From the IMG/VR virus record IMGVR_UViG_3300020156_000039, positions 1 to 47,472 of that record: a stretch of 47,472 nt of DNA. The stretch is one strand, 5' to 3'. Below the pieces are notes generated by a model. It did no database searches and had not been told where the DNA came from. It saw only the letters and a program-made list of their open reading frames with translations. This DNA comes from a virus. Below, in pieces: positions 32,046 through 40,522 of this stretch (position 1 is its first letter; the number at the start of each line of letters is the position of its first letter). A program made the translations under genes and the position numbers.

Positions 32046-33953
32046 ATGGCAACTATCTCACAAGAGCAACTTGCCCGCTTGATGGGCGGAATCAAAGTTC
32101 AACAGCGCGCGCAAGTGGCGGGTTTGCCGCCCGCGACTAAGCCGGAGGAAAAGCGCCTTGAGTCATACGTTAATGCGAGCAATACTGCCGTTGCTAAACA
32201 AGCTGCGGCGACTGCGCCCAGTCGAGTCAACGTCGGCCACATACTGCTCGGCGGTGCGCCTAAGACTCTCGCGGAATCAGGTCTCACTGCGGCTGGGTTC
32301 AACTTCGACGAAAGCCAGTTGAAGGCGCTCGACGTTCTGATTCGCGGTCGGCATGTGTGCCTGATTGGTGCTGCCGGTACGGGTAAAACCACCATGGTTA
32401 AGCACGCGTTGGCTCAAATGATCTACGGCGGCGAGGGAATCGAGAATGCTATCGGCATTCGGTCACTCACTGGCGATCAGGGTCCATCGATTGCGATCTG
32501 CGCATTCACTGGCATCGCGACTCAGGTCATCAAGAACACGCTGCCGCCGTGGTTGCATGGCGCATGCAAAACGATTCATCAGCTGCTCGAATACAAGCCA
32601 GCAGATCGCGACGGCGGCGATAAGGGAATGTTCGTCCCGACTCGTAATGCAACTGCCAAGCTGGATCACGATGTGATCGTCATCGACGAAGCATCGATGC
32701 TCGGACTCGACCTCTGGCACAACGTCGTCGATGCGCTTCGCCCGCACACGAGGGTGATCCTGATCGGCGATTTGAATCAGCTGAAGCCGGTGGCCGATGC
32801 AACCATGTTCGCCTATGCATTGAGCGCGGGCATTGACAACAAGGAGGATTGGAGCATTGCGGAACTCACGACGATTCACCGCCAGAAAGAGGCAGCCGCG
32901 AACAAGATCATCGACGGCGCGTACGCGATTCTTACGGGGAAGTTTGATCGGAAGCAATTCGACGACCCCACGAAGGACCCGGACTGGCGCTTCATCGGGT
33001 ACGAGATTCCGGCGAACGCTTCGCAAGCGCATGATAAAATCGTGGGCGCGATCGATTGGCTTCGGAAGCAACCGACTCCGGGTACTCCGGAGAGGCCGTT
33101 GTTCGATCCGTATCAGGATCTACTCCTGACTGCTGGGAACGGGCACGATGAGAATGACTCGTCGGCTTTCGTCCAACAGGTCCCGCTCAATGGTACGCTG
33201 TCTCGACTCATTGAGCCTCCATCGGAAGAGCACCCGCTCTACATCATCGACGCGGGCCGAGACGTGAAGCGGTTTGCGGTCGGCCATCGAGTCATGGCTA
33301 CGAAGAACGAAAGCCCGGACATGAAGGACCGCGTAACGAACGGTCTGACTGGACGGATCATCAAACTCGAATCGAATCCGAACTGGTCTGGCAATCGGAA
33401 CATGTTCGGTACCGAGAAGGAAGTGATGGAGTTCCGGCAGAGTCAAGCCAAGGCGGCAATGACGCAAGCCATGGCAGACTTCTCACTCGCGAGTGTGGAC
33501 ACGTCGAAGTTCACGGCAACGGAAACTTCATCGGAGAAGCAGGCGAGTCACGTCATTACCGTCAAGTTCAACAACGGGGCGGAACGGACCTATCGGACAG
33601 CAGCGGATGTTGGAGCGATTCAACTTGCGTATGCCGTCACGGTCCACAAGGCGCAGGGTTCACAGGCTGACACGGTTATCGTGATCGTGCATCAGGCGGT
33701 GAAGAAGCAACTGAGTCGTGAGTGGTTCTACACCGCAGTCACTCGTGCTCGACGGCGCGTGATTGTTCTGTATACGCCGATGGGACTCAGCACTGCTGTG
33801 GCTCGTCAGCAAATCTTCGGTAAGGATTTGCGTGAGAAGGTGAATCGTTACCGGCAGGTAATGCAGAACGGGAACGTGCTTGTTCGACTCCGTGCTCGTG
33901 ACGTAACTTACGTGGCCGGCGCAACTGCTGATGACGATGAAGAGGAGTATTGA
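32046..33953 (+). CDS. SF1 DNA helicase, RecD/Dda-like, 635 aa
   Basis: Motif I GAAGTGKTTMVKH at residues 106-118. Walker B VIVIDEASML at 210-219. Motif III LIGDLNQLKPV near 240. C-terminal YAVTVHKAQGSQADTV near 525 and FYTAVTRARRRVIVLY near 560. This is the full set of the SF1B 5'-3' helicases of the Dda/RecD2 group. Residues 1-90 are an Ala-rich extension outside the core. It probably unwinds DNA at the phage fork or in recombination with the nuclease and ATPase encoded at 36.7-39.1 kb. ATG at 32046 after AAGGAGTC. Confidence 0.93.
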   Translation: MATISQEQLARLMGGIKVQQRAQVAGLPPATKPEEKRLESYVNASNTAVAKQAAATAPSRVNVGHILLGGAPKTLAESGLTAAGFNFDESQLKALDVLIRGRHVCLIGAAGTGKTTMVKHALAQMIYGGEGIENAIGIRSLTGDQGPSIAICAFTGIATQVIKNTLPPWLHGACKTIHQLLEYKPADRDGGDKGMFVPTRNATAKLDHDVIVIDEASMLGLDLWHNVVDALRPHTRVILIGDLNQLKPVADATMFAYALSAGIDNKEDWSIAELTTIHRQKEAAANKIIDGAYAILTGKFDRKQFDDPTKDPDWRFIGYEIPANASQAHDKIVGAIDWLRKQPTPGTPERPLFDPYQDLLLTAGNGHDENDSSAFVQQVPLNGTLSRLIEPPSEEHPLYIIDAGRDVKRFAVGHRVMATKNESPDMKDRVTNGLTGRIIKLESNPNWSGNRNMFGTEKEVMEFRQSQAKAAMTQAMADFSLASVDTSKFTATETSSEKQASHVITVKFNNGAERTYRTAADVGAIQLAYAVTVHKAQGSQADTVIVIVHQAVKKQLSREWFYTAVTRARRRVIVLYTPMGLSTAVARQQIFGKDLREKVNRYRQVMQNGNVLVRLRARDVTYVAGATADDDEEEY

Positions 33954-33956
33954 ATC

Positions 33957-34142
33957 ATGGTGGACTTCGACGCAATGTTGCAGAAGAAACGGCAGGAACG
34001 TGTTCGACTCGGATGGGAGGCCATGATGAATGGCCAACCCATTCACGACAATCCGTTCAGCCATGCGCCGGAGTCCCAGTCTTACAAGGATTGGGAAGCC
34101 GGATGGGAAGCGGCCAGCAAGGCTGTTGAATTGGAGGGTTGA
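33957..34142 (+). CDS. Hypothetical protein, 61 aa
   Basis: ATG at 33957, directly after TATTGAATC and 3 nt past the helicase stop. The sequence WEAMMNGQPIHDNPF and SYKDWEAGWEAASKAV shows two copies of a WEA-type unit. Similar short proteins with a Gx..W..GW pattern (ribosome-modulation-factor-like) occur in many phages. Match moderate. Confidence 0.6.
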   Translation: MVDFDAMLQKKRQERVRLGWEAMMNGQPIHDNPFSHAPESQSYKDWEAGWEAASKAVELEG

Positions 34143-34145
34143 GTC

Positions 34146-34415
34146 GTGAAAGTTGTAGTCAACGAAGACGTTCATCCGGAAGAACTGTTTAACGTGGTGC
34201 AGTTCTTCGATGATGAGTCATCCGAGTATGTCCGTCGAGGTGTACCGATCGAGAACGCAATGGATGCAGCGAAACATTATACTAGCAGCGTCGCCGTGCG
34301 TATGGGTTGGGTAGTTCGAGTCATCATCACTGACATGCTCGATCGTACCTGCTTCGAGTGGATCAACGGCAAGGGAGTCACGTTCCCGCCGCTAACTCCG
34401 CTGCGAGACGGTTAA
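34146..34415 (+). CDS. Hypothetical protein, 89 aa
   Basis: GTG start at 34146 after GGAGGGTTGAGTC. Mixed alpha/beta with no Cys or membrane span except one Cys (RTCFEWINGKG). Ends just before a UUCG-type hairpin. Not recognised. Confidence 0.55.
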   Translation: MKVVVNEDVHPEELFNVVQFFDDESSEYVRRGVPIENAMDAAKHYTSSVAVRMGWVVRVIITDMLDRTCFEWINGKGVTFPPLTPLRDG

Positions 34416-34419
34416 TATG

Positions 34420-34440
34420 GAGGGGCTTCGGCCCCTCTTA
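34420..34440 (+). terminator. UUCG-loop hairpin after the helicase group
   Basis: GAGGGGC, loop TTCG and GCCCCTC (34420-34437), then TTA. Stable tetraloop hairpin but a very short T-run, so at best a partial terminator. Confidence 0.6.
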
Positions 34441-34460
34441 CAACGGGTTGGGGAATCCAA

Positions 34461-34652
34461 ATGCTTGTAAAACAAATAGCATACTTGCAGCTTCACATCA
34501 TGGCTCTGCCTTACGATGAGCGAGTCGAAGCTGCCGAACTGCTGAGACGGTGGCAAAGTGTTAAGCGTTTGTCACAGCTTCAACAGTTGCGAGTCGATCA
34601 ATTGATCGCAGCGATTGAAGAAACGAGAGCGCATCAAACGGCGAGAAAGTGA
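34461..34652 (+). CDS. Hypothetical helical protein, 63 aa
   Basis: ATG at 34461 behind GGGGAATCC. Almost wholly helical, Leu/Gln/Arg-rich (ELLRRWQSVKRLSQLQQL). A small coiled-coil or DNA-binding adaptor is possible. Not recognised. Confidence 0.5.
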   Translation: MLVKQIAYLQLHIMALPYDERVEAAELLRRWQSVKRLSQLQQLRVDQLIAAIEETRAHQTARK

Positions 34653-34660
34653 GGACGGTA

Positions 34661-34945
34661 ATGCCGGAGATGAGTCAATTAGAATGGCTGATGCATAAGT
34701 TGGAGCCGCACGAGGCTTTGGAGTTGAAGGCTGCATGTGATTCATTTCTGGCAGAGGGGCCAGAGGCTATGCCTTATTGTCCCGCCTGTTGGGTGAAACG
34801 GAACACCGCTGAATCGGCGTTGATCCACGAGATACTTGCCAGTGGGTTTATCTGGAAACGGAGTCCACAGGGACATGACTATTGGGCGGCTGTGCACGAC
34901 AAGTACAAGTCGCTCGCAGTTAGAAGGAGTCTGAGGGAACAGTAA
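34661..34945 (+). CDS. Hypothetical protein with CxxC, 94 aa
   Basis: ATG at 34661 is preferred; the GTG at 34649 overlaps the preceding gene and has no ribosome site. YCPACW gives one CxxC pair. N-terminal helix (LEWLMHKLEPHEALELKAA). Not recognised. Confidence 0.5.
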   Translation: MPEMSQLEWLMHKLEPHEALELKAACDSFLAEGPEAMPYCPACWVKRNTAESALIHEILASGFIWKRSPQGHDYWAAVHDKYKSLAVRRSLREQ

Positions 34946-35196
34946 TGTCTTTTCGGGCATTAATTTGCGAATCGTGTGGCGACTCAGCGCACCCGGAGTA
35001 CGGGCATCGCCGCATGATTGGTACAGTGGGCAGCATCTTGATTCATGACGACTGCTGCTATCATATGTACCACGCGCTATTGGAACTCGGCGATGGGGCT
35101 AATCCTATCGCCGAGCGATTCCGAATCCACGGGCCACATTGGCCTTCAACCAACGGAACCAGCAACGGAGTTACCAATGAACACGAACACATCTAA
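34945..35196 (+). CDS. Small Cys/His-rich protein, 83 aa
   Basis: ATG at 34945 shares a base with the previous TAA. CESCGDSAHPEYGHRR near the start and HDDCCYH near residue 36 give several possible zinc ligands. Likely a small zinc-binding protein. C-terminal 20 residues are Ser/Asn/Thr-rich. Function unknown. Confidence 0.5.
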   Translation: MSFRALICESCGDSAHPEYGHRRMIGTVGSILIHDDCCYHMYHALLELGDGANPIAERFRIHGPHWPSTNGTSNGVTNEHEHI

Positions 35197-35626
35197 CGTC
35201 GCTAACGACGAACGAGTCATTAATCAGGTGATCTTTGAGAAGTCTCTTCTCGGCGCCATCCCGAAATACTTCCGCGTTGAGGGCGATCCTCGACTCCATC
35301 CGGTGAAGTGGTACACTCACCCGCACCTGACGGAAGTTGTGTTCTCAGATGGCACGACGAGTCACGTTCAGGCCTTGAAGCCCACGGAGGAACTTGCCTC
35401 TGCGGTCGGCGCTGTTCCGATTCAGGAGGCGCAGGAGGTTGACGCGGAAGGGTACTATACCCATGCCGGCGCCGACTCTGCCAGAACGGAAGAGTCCGAT
35501 GTGGATGATGTGAACGGCGGAGAAGAGGCTGAATCGGAAACGTATCAGCCTCCGCAGATTTCGACACAAGCCCTCGCTCAACTGTTCGCCCACACCGACA
35601 ACGGCGACGAAACGCAGAAAGGATAA
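35177..35626 (+). CDS. Hypothetical protein with acidic tail, 149 aa
   Basis: The ATG at 35177, after CGGAGTT, is preferred over upstream in-frame starts that lie inside the Cys/His-rich gene. Residues 20-70 are beta-rich (KYFRVEGDPRLHPVKWYTH, LTEVVFSDGTTSHV). The rest is acidic and low-complexity (EESDVDDVNGGEEAESE). Not recognised. Confidence 0.5.
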   Translation: MNTNTSNVANDERVINQVIFEKSLLGAIPKYFRVEGDPRLHPVKWYTHPHLTEVVFSDGTTSHVQALKPTEELASAVGAVPIQEAQEVDAEGYYTHAGADSARTEESDVDDVNGGEEAESETYQPPQISTQALAQLFAHTDNGDETQKG

Positions 35627-35635
35627 GGAGGTATC

Positions 35636-36013
35636 GTGAATCAACTCCCGATCAGACAATATGATCCGGGCTTCATCGATTGCATGGTTCACTCTCTGAC
35701 TGGGGCGCAGATACTCTACTATCTGTTCCACACTTGGAGTCAGAATCAGACTCAATCCATTATCATCTGGTGCGAACGTGGTGAAACGGACGCCAAGGTG
35801 AATGCGATTCGAGTCGCACTCGCAAAAGAGAGGAAGGCTCGCGGCCTTCCTCGCACTTTTGAATTGAGGTTCTCGGAAAGCTGGCCTCATACCCACAACG
35901 GAATCAAGGGTGAGGCCATCAAAGTTGACCGCATCGGAGGCGGCGTGCAGACTCGCATGCGTGCCGCCTTCCTCACACTCACTCGCATGCCGGAGAAGTC
36001 CAATGGCAGATAA
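35636..36013 (+). CDS. Hypothetical protein, 125 aa
   Basis: GTG start at 35636 behind AAGGAGG. Alpha/beta pattern with SIIIWCERGETDAKVNAIRV, then a helix and a basic C-terminus. Overlaps the next gene by 11 nt. No family recognised. Confidence 0.55.
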   Translation: MNQLPIRQYDPGFIDCMVHSLTGAQILYYLFHTWSQNQTQSIIIWCERGETDAKVNAIRVALAKERKARGLPRTFELRFSESWPHTHNGIKGEAIKVDRIGGGVQTRMRAAFLTLTRMPEKSNGR

Positions 36014-36734
36014 GCCGAATCCATTCCTCAAGCTGCTCAATCAAGTCAAGGCTGATGCAGCTAAGACTGCGACTCCAAAGGTCGAGGAAAAAAATATTCC
36101 CGACTCGCCCAAAAAGGACTTGACAAACCCTTTCATTTCGGGCAAGGTCGTTTCTCCACCGACACAGGAGAAAACAAGTTTGCCTCAGGTGACTCCACAG
36201 GCGCAGCAACTTCTCGGCGCTGGCGTGGGCGAGACTACGCAATCGGAGTCGACTGACCTAGTTCCGTACGACACGCACGAATTGGCGAACATCAACACCG
36301 AGTCGATGGAGCCGGTCGAGAAGCGCGAGACGAACTTGAATGTGAAGGCCAAGCAGTTTGGACAGAAGCTCCAGCTTGAGTCGACGCAGTCGGTTCGTGA
36401 ACTGTGCGACACGCTGGACGCAATGATGGAGAGCGAGAACGCTGCGACTCTACAAGGGCCGAAGCTGATCGACATTCGGAACTACGTGCAGACGTTGATG
36501 ATTACGCTCAAGGCGCGGCCGGAGTTCGACTCCGTTATCATCGACAAGGATGTTCGCAATGTGATGAAGTTCATCCGTGCGACTCGGGAAGAAGCCCTCG
36601 CCTTGCGCGAGGTCAAGGTGGTGAAGAAAGCCACGCGTTCAGCGAAGAAGGAAACGACTTCGGTGAAGAACAAGGGATTCGAGGACGCCTTCAAGAACAT
36701 TATGTTCGGAGCGCCCAACCTCGGAGGGAAGTAA
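36003..36734 (+). CDS. Hypothetical replication-block protein, 243 aa
   Basis: ATG at 36003 behind GGAGAAG; the upstream frame to 35910 is only open sequence inside the previous gene. Residues 1-120 are Lys/Pro/Ser-rich and likely disordered. Residues 130-215 are helical (QSVRELCDTLDAMMESENAA). The tail is basic (VKKATRSAKKETTSVKNKG). Directly before the nuclease gene. Could be a DNA-binding or loader protein. Not recognised. Confidence 0.5.
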   Translation: MADKPNPFLKLLNQVKADAAKTATPKVEEKNIPDSPKKDLTNPFISGKVVSPPTQEKTSLPQVTPQAQQLLGAGVGETTQSESTDLVPYDTHELANINTESMEPVEKRETNLNVKAKQFGQKLQLESTQSVRELCDTLDAMMESENAATLQGPKLIDIRNYVQTLMITLKARPEFDSVIIDKDVRNVMKFIRATREEALALREVKVVKKATRSAKKETTSVKNKGFEDAFKNIMFGAPNLGGK

Positions 36735-36735
36735 C

Positions 36736-37776
36736 ATGGCGTTCCCATTCAAAGGCTCGAATACGTTGGAGGTGCAAGGTCTGAATCTCAGACCTATCGT
36801 CACCTCTCACTCGATCGACGGCACATTCGAATCGTGCCCGAGAAAGTTCGAGTTCATGCACGTGTATCAGCAGATGCCGGAGGGCGGGTCTACTGGATTC
36901 GCCGCCGAAGTTGGTACTGCTTTGCACGAGGCTGTTCAGGCATGGGCTCGACTCGCACTGTTTCCCGGCCGTGATCGCAAGGCACATCACGCCTTCGCAA
37001 TTGAAGAGGGTTATCGGACTCTCCTTCAATGGTGGCCGTGGGCGCTAGAACAGGTGTCGCTTGGGGAAAAGAAAACTGGAATCAAGCAACGCTCTCTCGG
37101 CGAAGCGATCCTGCTCTTTGAGCAGATTGTTAAGGATGAGTTCTGGGAGTCGTGGGAACTGATCGACATTGGCAACTTCGGTTTGTCTATCGAAGTGCCC
37201 TATCGAATCGTTCATGCTTCACTTGGCATTGTGCCGTTGCCGACAGGCGAGCATGGATTCTTCGTCACACAAGGTAAGATCGACTTCATTCTGAAGAATC
37301 GATACACCGGCGAGATACGAGTCTTTGACTTGAAGACAACGATCAAGGAAGAGCGCGCGCACGAAGCGGCGTTCAAGTGGTCGGGTCAGGGTCCGGGCTA
37401 TGCTATGATTCTATCACAGGCGCAAGGCTATGACTGGAAAGAACACGGCCTTCGAGTCAGCTATCTCGTGTCGAACTTCGCAGCTGCGGATGGTTCGACG
37501 CCAGCGATGGTGAATCTTCGGACGTACAATTATACGCCCGAGCAGGTGCAAGATGGAATCGATTTGAAGATCGAACGTCTTGAGCGCATGAAGAAATACG
37601 CCGAGAACCAGCACTGGCCTCGGCGGAGTCATGGCTGTGACGCATTCGGTCAGCCGTGCGCATACATGGGTATCTGCCCTCGGCGGGACTCAGACTACAT
37701 CCGCGCTTGGTTCGCCTTCGAAGGCTATCAAGAGAGCACTCGAATCTACGAACCGATCTGGGAGTTGATGGCATGA
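36736..37776 (+). CDS. Cas4/AddB-like PD-(D/E)XK nuclease with likely Fe-S cluster, 346 aa
   Basis: VGTALHEAVQAW (His motif, about residue 60), GKIDFILKN (Asp, about 180) and VFDLKTT (D-x-K, about 200) form the Cas4/RecB-type active site. Cys34 near the N-terminus and Cys301, Cys308 and Cys314 near the end are placed as in Fe-S nucleases of the Cas4, AddB and Dna2 group. ATG at 36736. Next to a RecA-like ATPase it probably trims ends for recombination or replication. No Cas1 or CRISPR array is present. Confidence 0.82.
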   Translation: MAFPFKGSNTLEVQGLNLRPIVTSHSIDGTFESCPRKFEFMHVYQQMPEGGSTGFAAEVGTALHEAVQAWARLALFPGRDRKAHHAFAIEEGYRTLLQWWPWALEQVSLGEKKTGIKQRSLGEAILLFEQIVKDEFWESWELIDIGNFGLSIEVPYRIVHASLGIVPLPTGEHGFFVTQGKIDFILKNRYTGEIRVFDLKTTIKEERAHEAAFKWSGQGPGYAMILSQAQGYDWKEHGLRVSYLVSNFAAADGSTPAMVNLRTYNYTPEQVQDGIDLKIERLERMKKYAENQHWPRRSHGCDAFGQPCAYMGICPRRDSDYIRAWFAFEGYQESTRIYEPIWELMA

Positions 37777-38186
37777 CGAATAACCGCACAGTCCGACTGG
37801 AAGATATCAACTTCCGCCAGCCGATTCCGCTCCCGCACATGCGGCCACACGGGCATCTGCCGATGACTCCCGAAGCGGCGGCGCTGTGGCAGTTCCTTGT
37901 CATGGCGATGCAGGCTCTCGATAAGGTCGAGAAGCAGGTGACTCTCGAAGGCGACGACGATCAAGTCGTTGACCTATTCCAGCTGGCTCACTCGGCTCGC
38001 AAGATGTTCGAGTTGAAGGAGCAGGATGGACTCGAAAAGATGTTCAACTCGAGCCTCATTGCAGCGGCGAAGGCGGAAGCCATTCGTTCGCGGCTGCCGT
38101 GGGATTCTAGAATCGACGCATGGTTCGCGACTGGTGGCAAGAGCTACCGAATCATGGACCGCGATGCAGACAAGGTAGGTCAGTGA
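37773..38186 (+). CDS. Hypothetical protein of the recombination cassette, 137 aa
   Basis: ATG at 37773 overlaps the nuclease stop (ATGA), so translation is coupled. Residues 30-85 are helical (ALWQFLVMAMQALDKVEKQV). Not recognised. Its tight coupling between nuclease and ATPase suggests a shared complex. Confidence 0.55.
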   Translation: MTNNRTVRLEDINFRQPIPLPHMRPHGHLPMTPEAAALWQFLVMAMQALDKVEKQVTLEGDDDQVVDLFQLAHSARKMFELKEQDGLEKMFNSSLIAAAKAEAIRSRLPWDSRIDAWFATGGKSYRIMDRDADKVGQ

Positions 38187-39100
38187 TGGCAAGCACACTC
38201 GACGAATTGCCAGAAGGTGACGACCCGGTTCATCTGCTGGCTATTGCTGACTCGAAAGCGGGCAAGTCCGTGTATGGTGCGCAGGCGGCGATCGACGGGT
38301 TTACGATGATCTACATCGACTCGGACAACGGCGCATCCGCTCTGAAGTACGCGATGAAGGACAAGCCGGAGGCTCGGAAGCGGACGTTCTACCTGCCTAC
38401 GAGTCGACCAATGACCTTCCTCACGAACTTCCTTCGCTCGACGCCAGCGCGTCCAATGGTTTGGATGCCGGATCGGAATCAACTTTGGTCGAAACTCCTG
38501 CCCGGTGTCGCCGACGACGAACGAGTCTGGAAGTTTGCGGCCTCGGAGATACCGAAACAGTGGCTCGTGAATATTGATTCGTGGACGTCCACATCTTCGG
38601 ATGCTCTTGGGATCGGCTCCGCAGAGCAGAAAGCGGAGTTGCTCGAAGGCACGAATCAAGGCATCTACGGGGAGGCCAACGCGAATCTGACGTACATCTG
38701 CAATCTTCTACAGAAGGTTCCATATCACGTCATGGTTCAAGCGCACGGCACCAAGTACGAGGTCTATGACAAGCCGCCGGGATCAACGGGAGTCGTCAAG
38801 CAGAAGGACTTGATTCTTCGCGAGACGAAAGAGGTTCCGGTGTCGTGTTCGCGCCCGCATGGGGAAACGATGGTTAGTCGATTCAATCATATCGGCTGGC
38901 TCTACGTCAACAACCTTGGCGGTACGGAGATTGACTTCACTCGGAAGCCCGGACGAGTCGGCGGTGGTCCACCAAACCGTAAGGCGAAGGTCGAGGATCT
39001 TCCGTTTTCGAAACTCACGAATGGAGTCCCGGAACCTGTCACGTGCGATACGTGGTGGATCGAGGGCACCCACGCTGAGTTCAAGGCAGGTGTGAAATGA
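38186..39100 (+). CDS. RecA/Sak4-like ATPase (recombinase or loader), 304 aa
   Basis: P-loop ADSKAGKSVYG at residues 21-31. MIYIDSDNGASAL shortly after. Switch-like NIDSWTSTSS near residue 130. This layout is that of the RecA-fold Sak4/AAA_24 phage annealing-recombination ATPases. ATG at 38186 on the last base of the previous stop. Together with the Cas4-like nuclease and SSB-like protein it forms a phage recombination cassette. Confidence 0.78.
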   Translation: MASTLDELPEGDDPVHLLAIADSKAGKSVYGAQAAIDGFTMIYIDSDNGASALKYAMKDKPEARKRTFYLPTSRPMTFLTNFLRSTPARPMVWMPDRNQLWSKLLPGVADDERVWKFAASEIPKQWLVNIDSWTSTSSDALGIGSAEQKAELLEGTNQGIYGEANANLTYICNLLQKVPYHVMVQAHGTKYEVYDKPPGSTGVVKQKDLILRETKEVPVSCSRPHGETMVSRFNHIGWLYVNNLGGTEIDFTRKPGRVGGGPPNRKAKVEDLPFSKLTNGVPEPVTCDTWWIEGTHAEFKAGVK

Positions 39101-39294
39101 CTCCGTTTGCTGTTTTCGCGTTGCTTGCGCTCGCGATTAGCTTCTGGTGGATTCGCACTTGCATCCCGAAGGACGGGCTTGTCGTGCAAGCGGCACTCAC
39201 CTTCGCACTCTGGGCGATAACGATGGGACTCTGGCTTATGATTCTGACTCCCTACGGTATCGTGCCAGTTCAAAGAATTGTCTCTGCCTACTGA
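39097..39294 (+). CDS. Small membrane protein, two spans, 65 aa
   Basis: ATG at 39097 overlaps the ATPase stop (ATGA). Two hydrophobic helices are seen: PFAVFALLALAISFWWI and VQAALTFALWAITMGLWLMI. A membrane protein inside a recombination operon is odd. It may be a late-added superinfection or host-membrane factor. No family recognised. Confidence 0.6.
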   Translation: MTPFAVFALLALAISFWWIRTCIPKDGLVVQAALTFALWAITMGLWLMILTPYGIVPVQRIVSAY

Positions 39295-39379
39295 GTCGGG
39301 CAGGGATCAATGCGCGGCCACGGGCGCTTCCGGTGGTCACAACCACGATCGTAAACCAGACAAACAAAAGGATGATTCC

Positions 39380-39955
39380 ATGTCTGATTCTTTGGAAATG
39401 AACTTCGCCAATCTGATGGACCTCGCTACCGTTGACACGAGCGACCTTTCCGCACAGACCTCGCGACTCCAACGCCAAGGCATCTATGTACTCGAACTGA
39501 CTGAACTGAAGTTCGTCGAACAGCCCCCGCAGGACCCGGCTGATCCGATGAACTACAATCTCACGACGAAGGGCACGGTCCTTGCGTTCGCGCCGCTCGA
39601 CCCGAACGAATCCGCCGAAGGTATGGAAGGCCGCGATCTTCGCGAGCGCATCTTCCTCTACGGCAAGGACGTGAAGGAAGGTATCCAGCTGCTCATGGGC
39701 CGATTCAAGATCGTCGGCTTCAAGCACAAGGGTATCATGGGCGGAGTCGAAGGTGCCCCGACAGGCTGGATCGATGAAGCTGTCGGCAAGCGAATCGCTG
39801 TTCGCGTTCGCCACTACACCAACAAGAACGGGCAGGACGTCGCCGCGTTCGATTGGCTGTCGCCGAAGCAGATGGAGAAGGCCGGACTCACCTGGGAAGC
39901 GCTCCAGCGTGACTTCCTCGACGAGAAGGGCGAAGTCGTCGATTTGGCGGCTTAA
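39380..39955 (+). CDS. SSB-like protein candidate, 191 aa
   Basis: ATG at 39380 behind AAAAGGATG; longer forms run into the membrane-protein gene. Residues 30-150 look like an OB-type beta barrel (IYVLELTELKFVEQPP, GTVLAFAPLDPNE, IAVRVRHYTNKNGQDV). It lies between the Sak4-like ATPase and the polymerase and is followed by a strong terminator, so it is expected to be abundant. Named by fold pattern and position only. Confidence 0.55.
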   Translation: MSDSLEMNFANLMDLATVDTSDLSAQTSRLQRQGIYVLELTELKFVEQPPQDPADPMNYNLTTKGTVLAFAPLDPNESAEGMEGRDLRERIFLYGKDVKEGIQLLMGRFKIVGFKHKGIMGGVEGAPTGWIDEAVGKRIAVRVRHYTNKNGQDVAAFDWLSPKQMEKAGLTWEALQRDFLDEKGEVVDLAA

Positions 39956-39976
39956 CCTTATCGACGAGTCTAAGAG

Positions 39977-40004
39977 GGGGAGGGCTTCGGCTCTCCCCTT
40001 TTTT
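39977..40004 (+). terminator. Strong terminator after the SSB-like gene
   Basis: GGGGAGGGC (39977-39985), loop TTCG and GCTCTCCCC (39990-39998), then TTTTTT. Classic UUCG-type intrinsic terminator. It separates the recombination genes from the polymerase group, which must rely on read-through. Confidence 0.92.
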
Positions 40005-40027
40005 ATAGAGAATCAAGGAACACAGCA

Positions 40028-40522
40028 ATGACCACTCTCTTCGATTTTTCCAATCCGGAAACGATTCTTGTGAAGGCGACTAAAGCGTCGGCGACTCGTC
40101 GTTCAGGCACGGTTGCGGAGACGGTGCGCCATTCGCTAGTGCACACTTCGAGTCCGGAGTCCACTCTCCATCATGTTATCATGGCAGCGTGCCCGCATCC
40201 GGAGCGCGCTAAGGCAAACGCCGGTGAGCATTACATGGTAGGGTATGTGTCGATTCCAATTGACTGGCTCAAGCACGTAACCGTCGAGTTCGCCAAGAAA
40301 TGGGATGTCTCGTTTATCGGTCCGGCTGGCACGATTCAACGCTTGCCTCCTACAATGCGAGACATGGAGGATTTGCTCCTTGATCGAGTCTACATCGGGT
40401 TCGATTGGCTCTGGCTCGCTCGGGCTGAGCCGCCGATTCAACAGCCACATTATGATAAGATCAAGCCGAAGCTGATTGAGTTCGTGTCGGCGCTGCGAGA
40501 AGTCGCGGAGGCATCGGAATGA
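40028..40522 (+). CDS. Hypothetical protein before the polymerase group, 164 aa
   Basis: ATG at 40028 behind AAGGAACACAG. Mixed alpha/beta (YMVGYVSIPIDWLKHVTVEF, VYIGFDWLWLARAEPP), no Cys cluster except MAACPHPE. The stop overlaps the next ATG (ATGA). Probably a replication accessory protein. Not recognised. Confidence 0.55.
   Translation: MTTLFDFSNPETILVKATKASATRRSGTVAETVRHSLVHTSSPESTLHHVIMAACPHPERAKANAGEHYMVGYVSIPIDWLKHVTVEFAKKWDVSFIGPAGTIQRLPPTMRDMEDLLLDRVYIGFDWLWLARAEPPIQQPHYDKIKPKLIEFVSALREVAEASE

Noticed and set aside
36120-36150. TTGACA inside the 243-aa gene
   Set aside because: A perfect -35 but CAAGGT at the -10 position, inside coding sequence. Probably chance.
36736-37776. Cas4-like nuclease as sign of a CRISPR system
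   Set aside because: No Cas1, Cas2 or repeat-spacer array is seen. Solitary Cas4-like nucleases are common in phage recombination cassettes.
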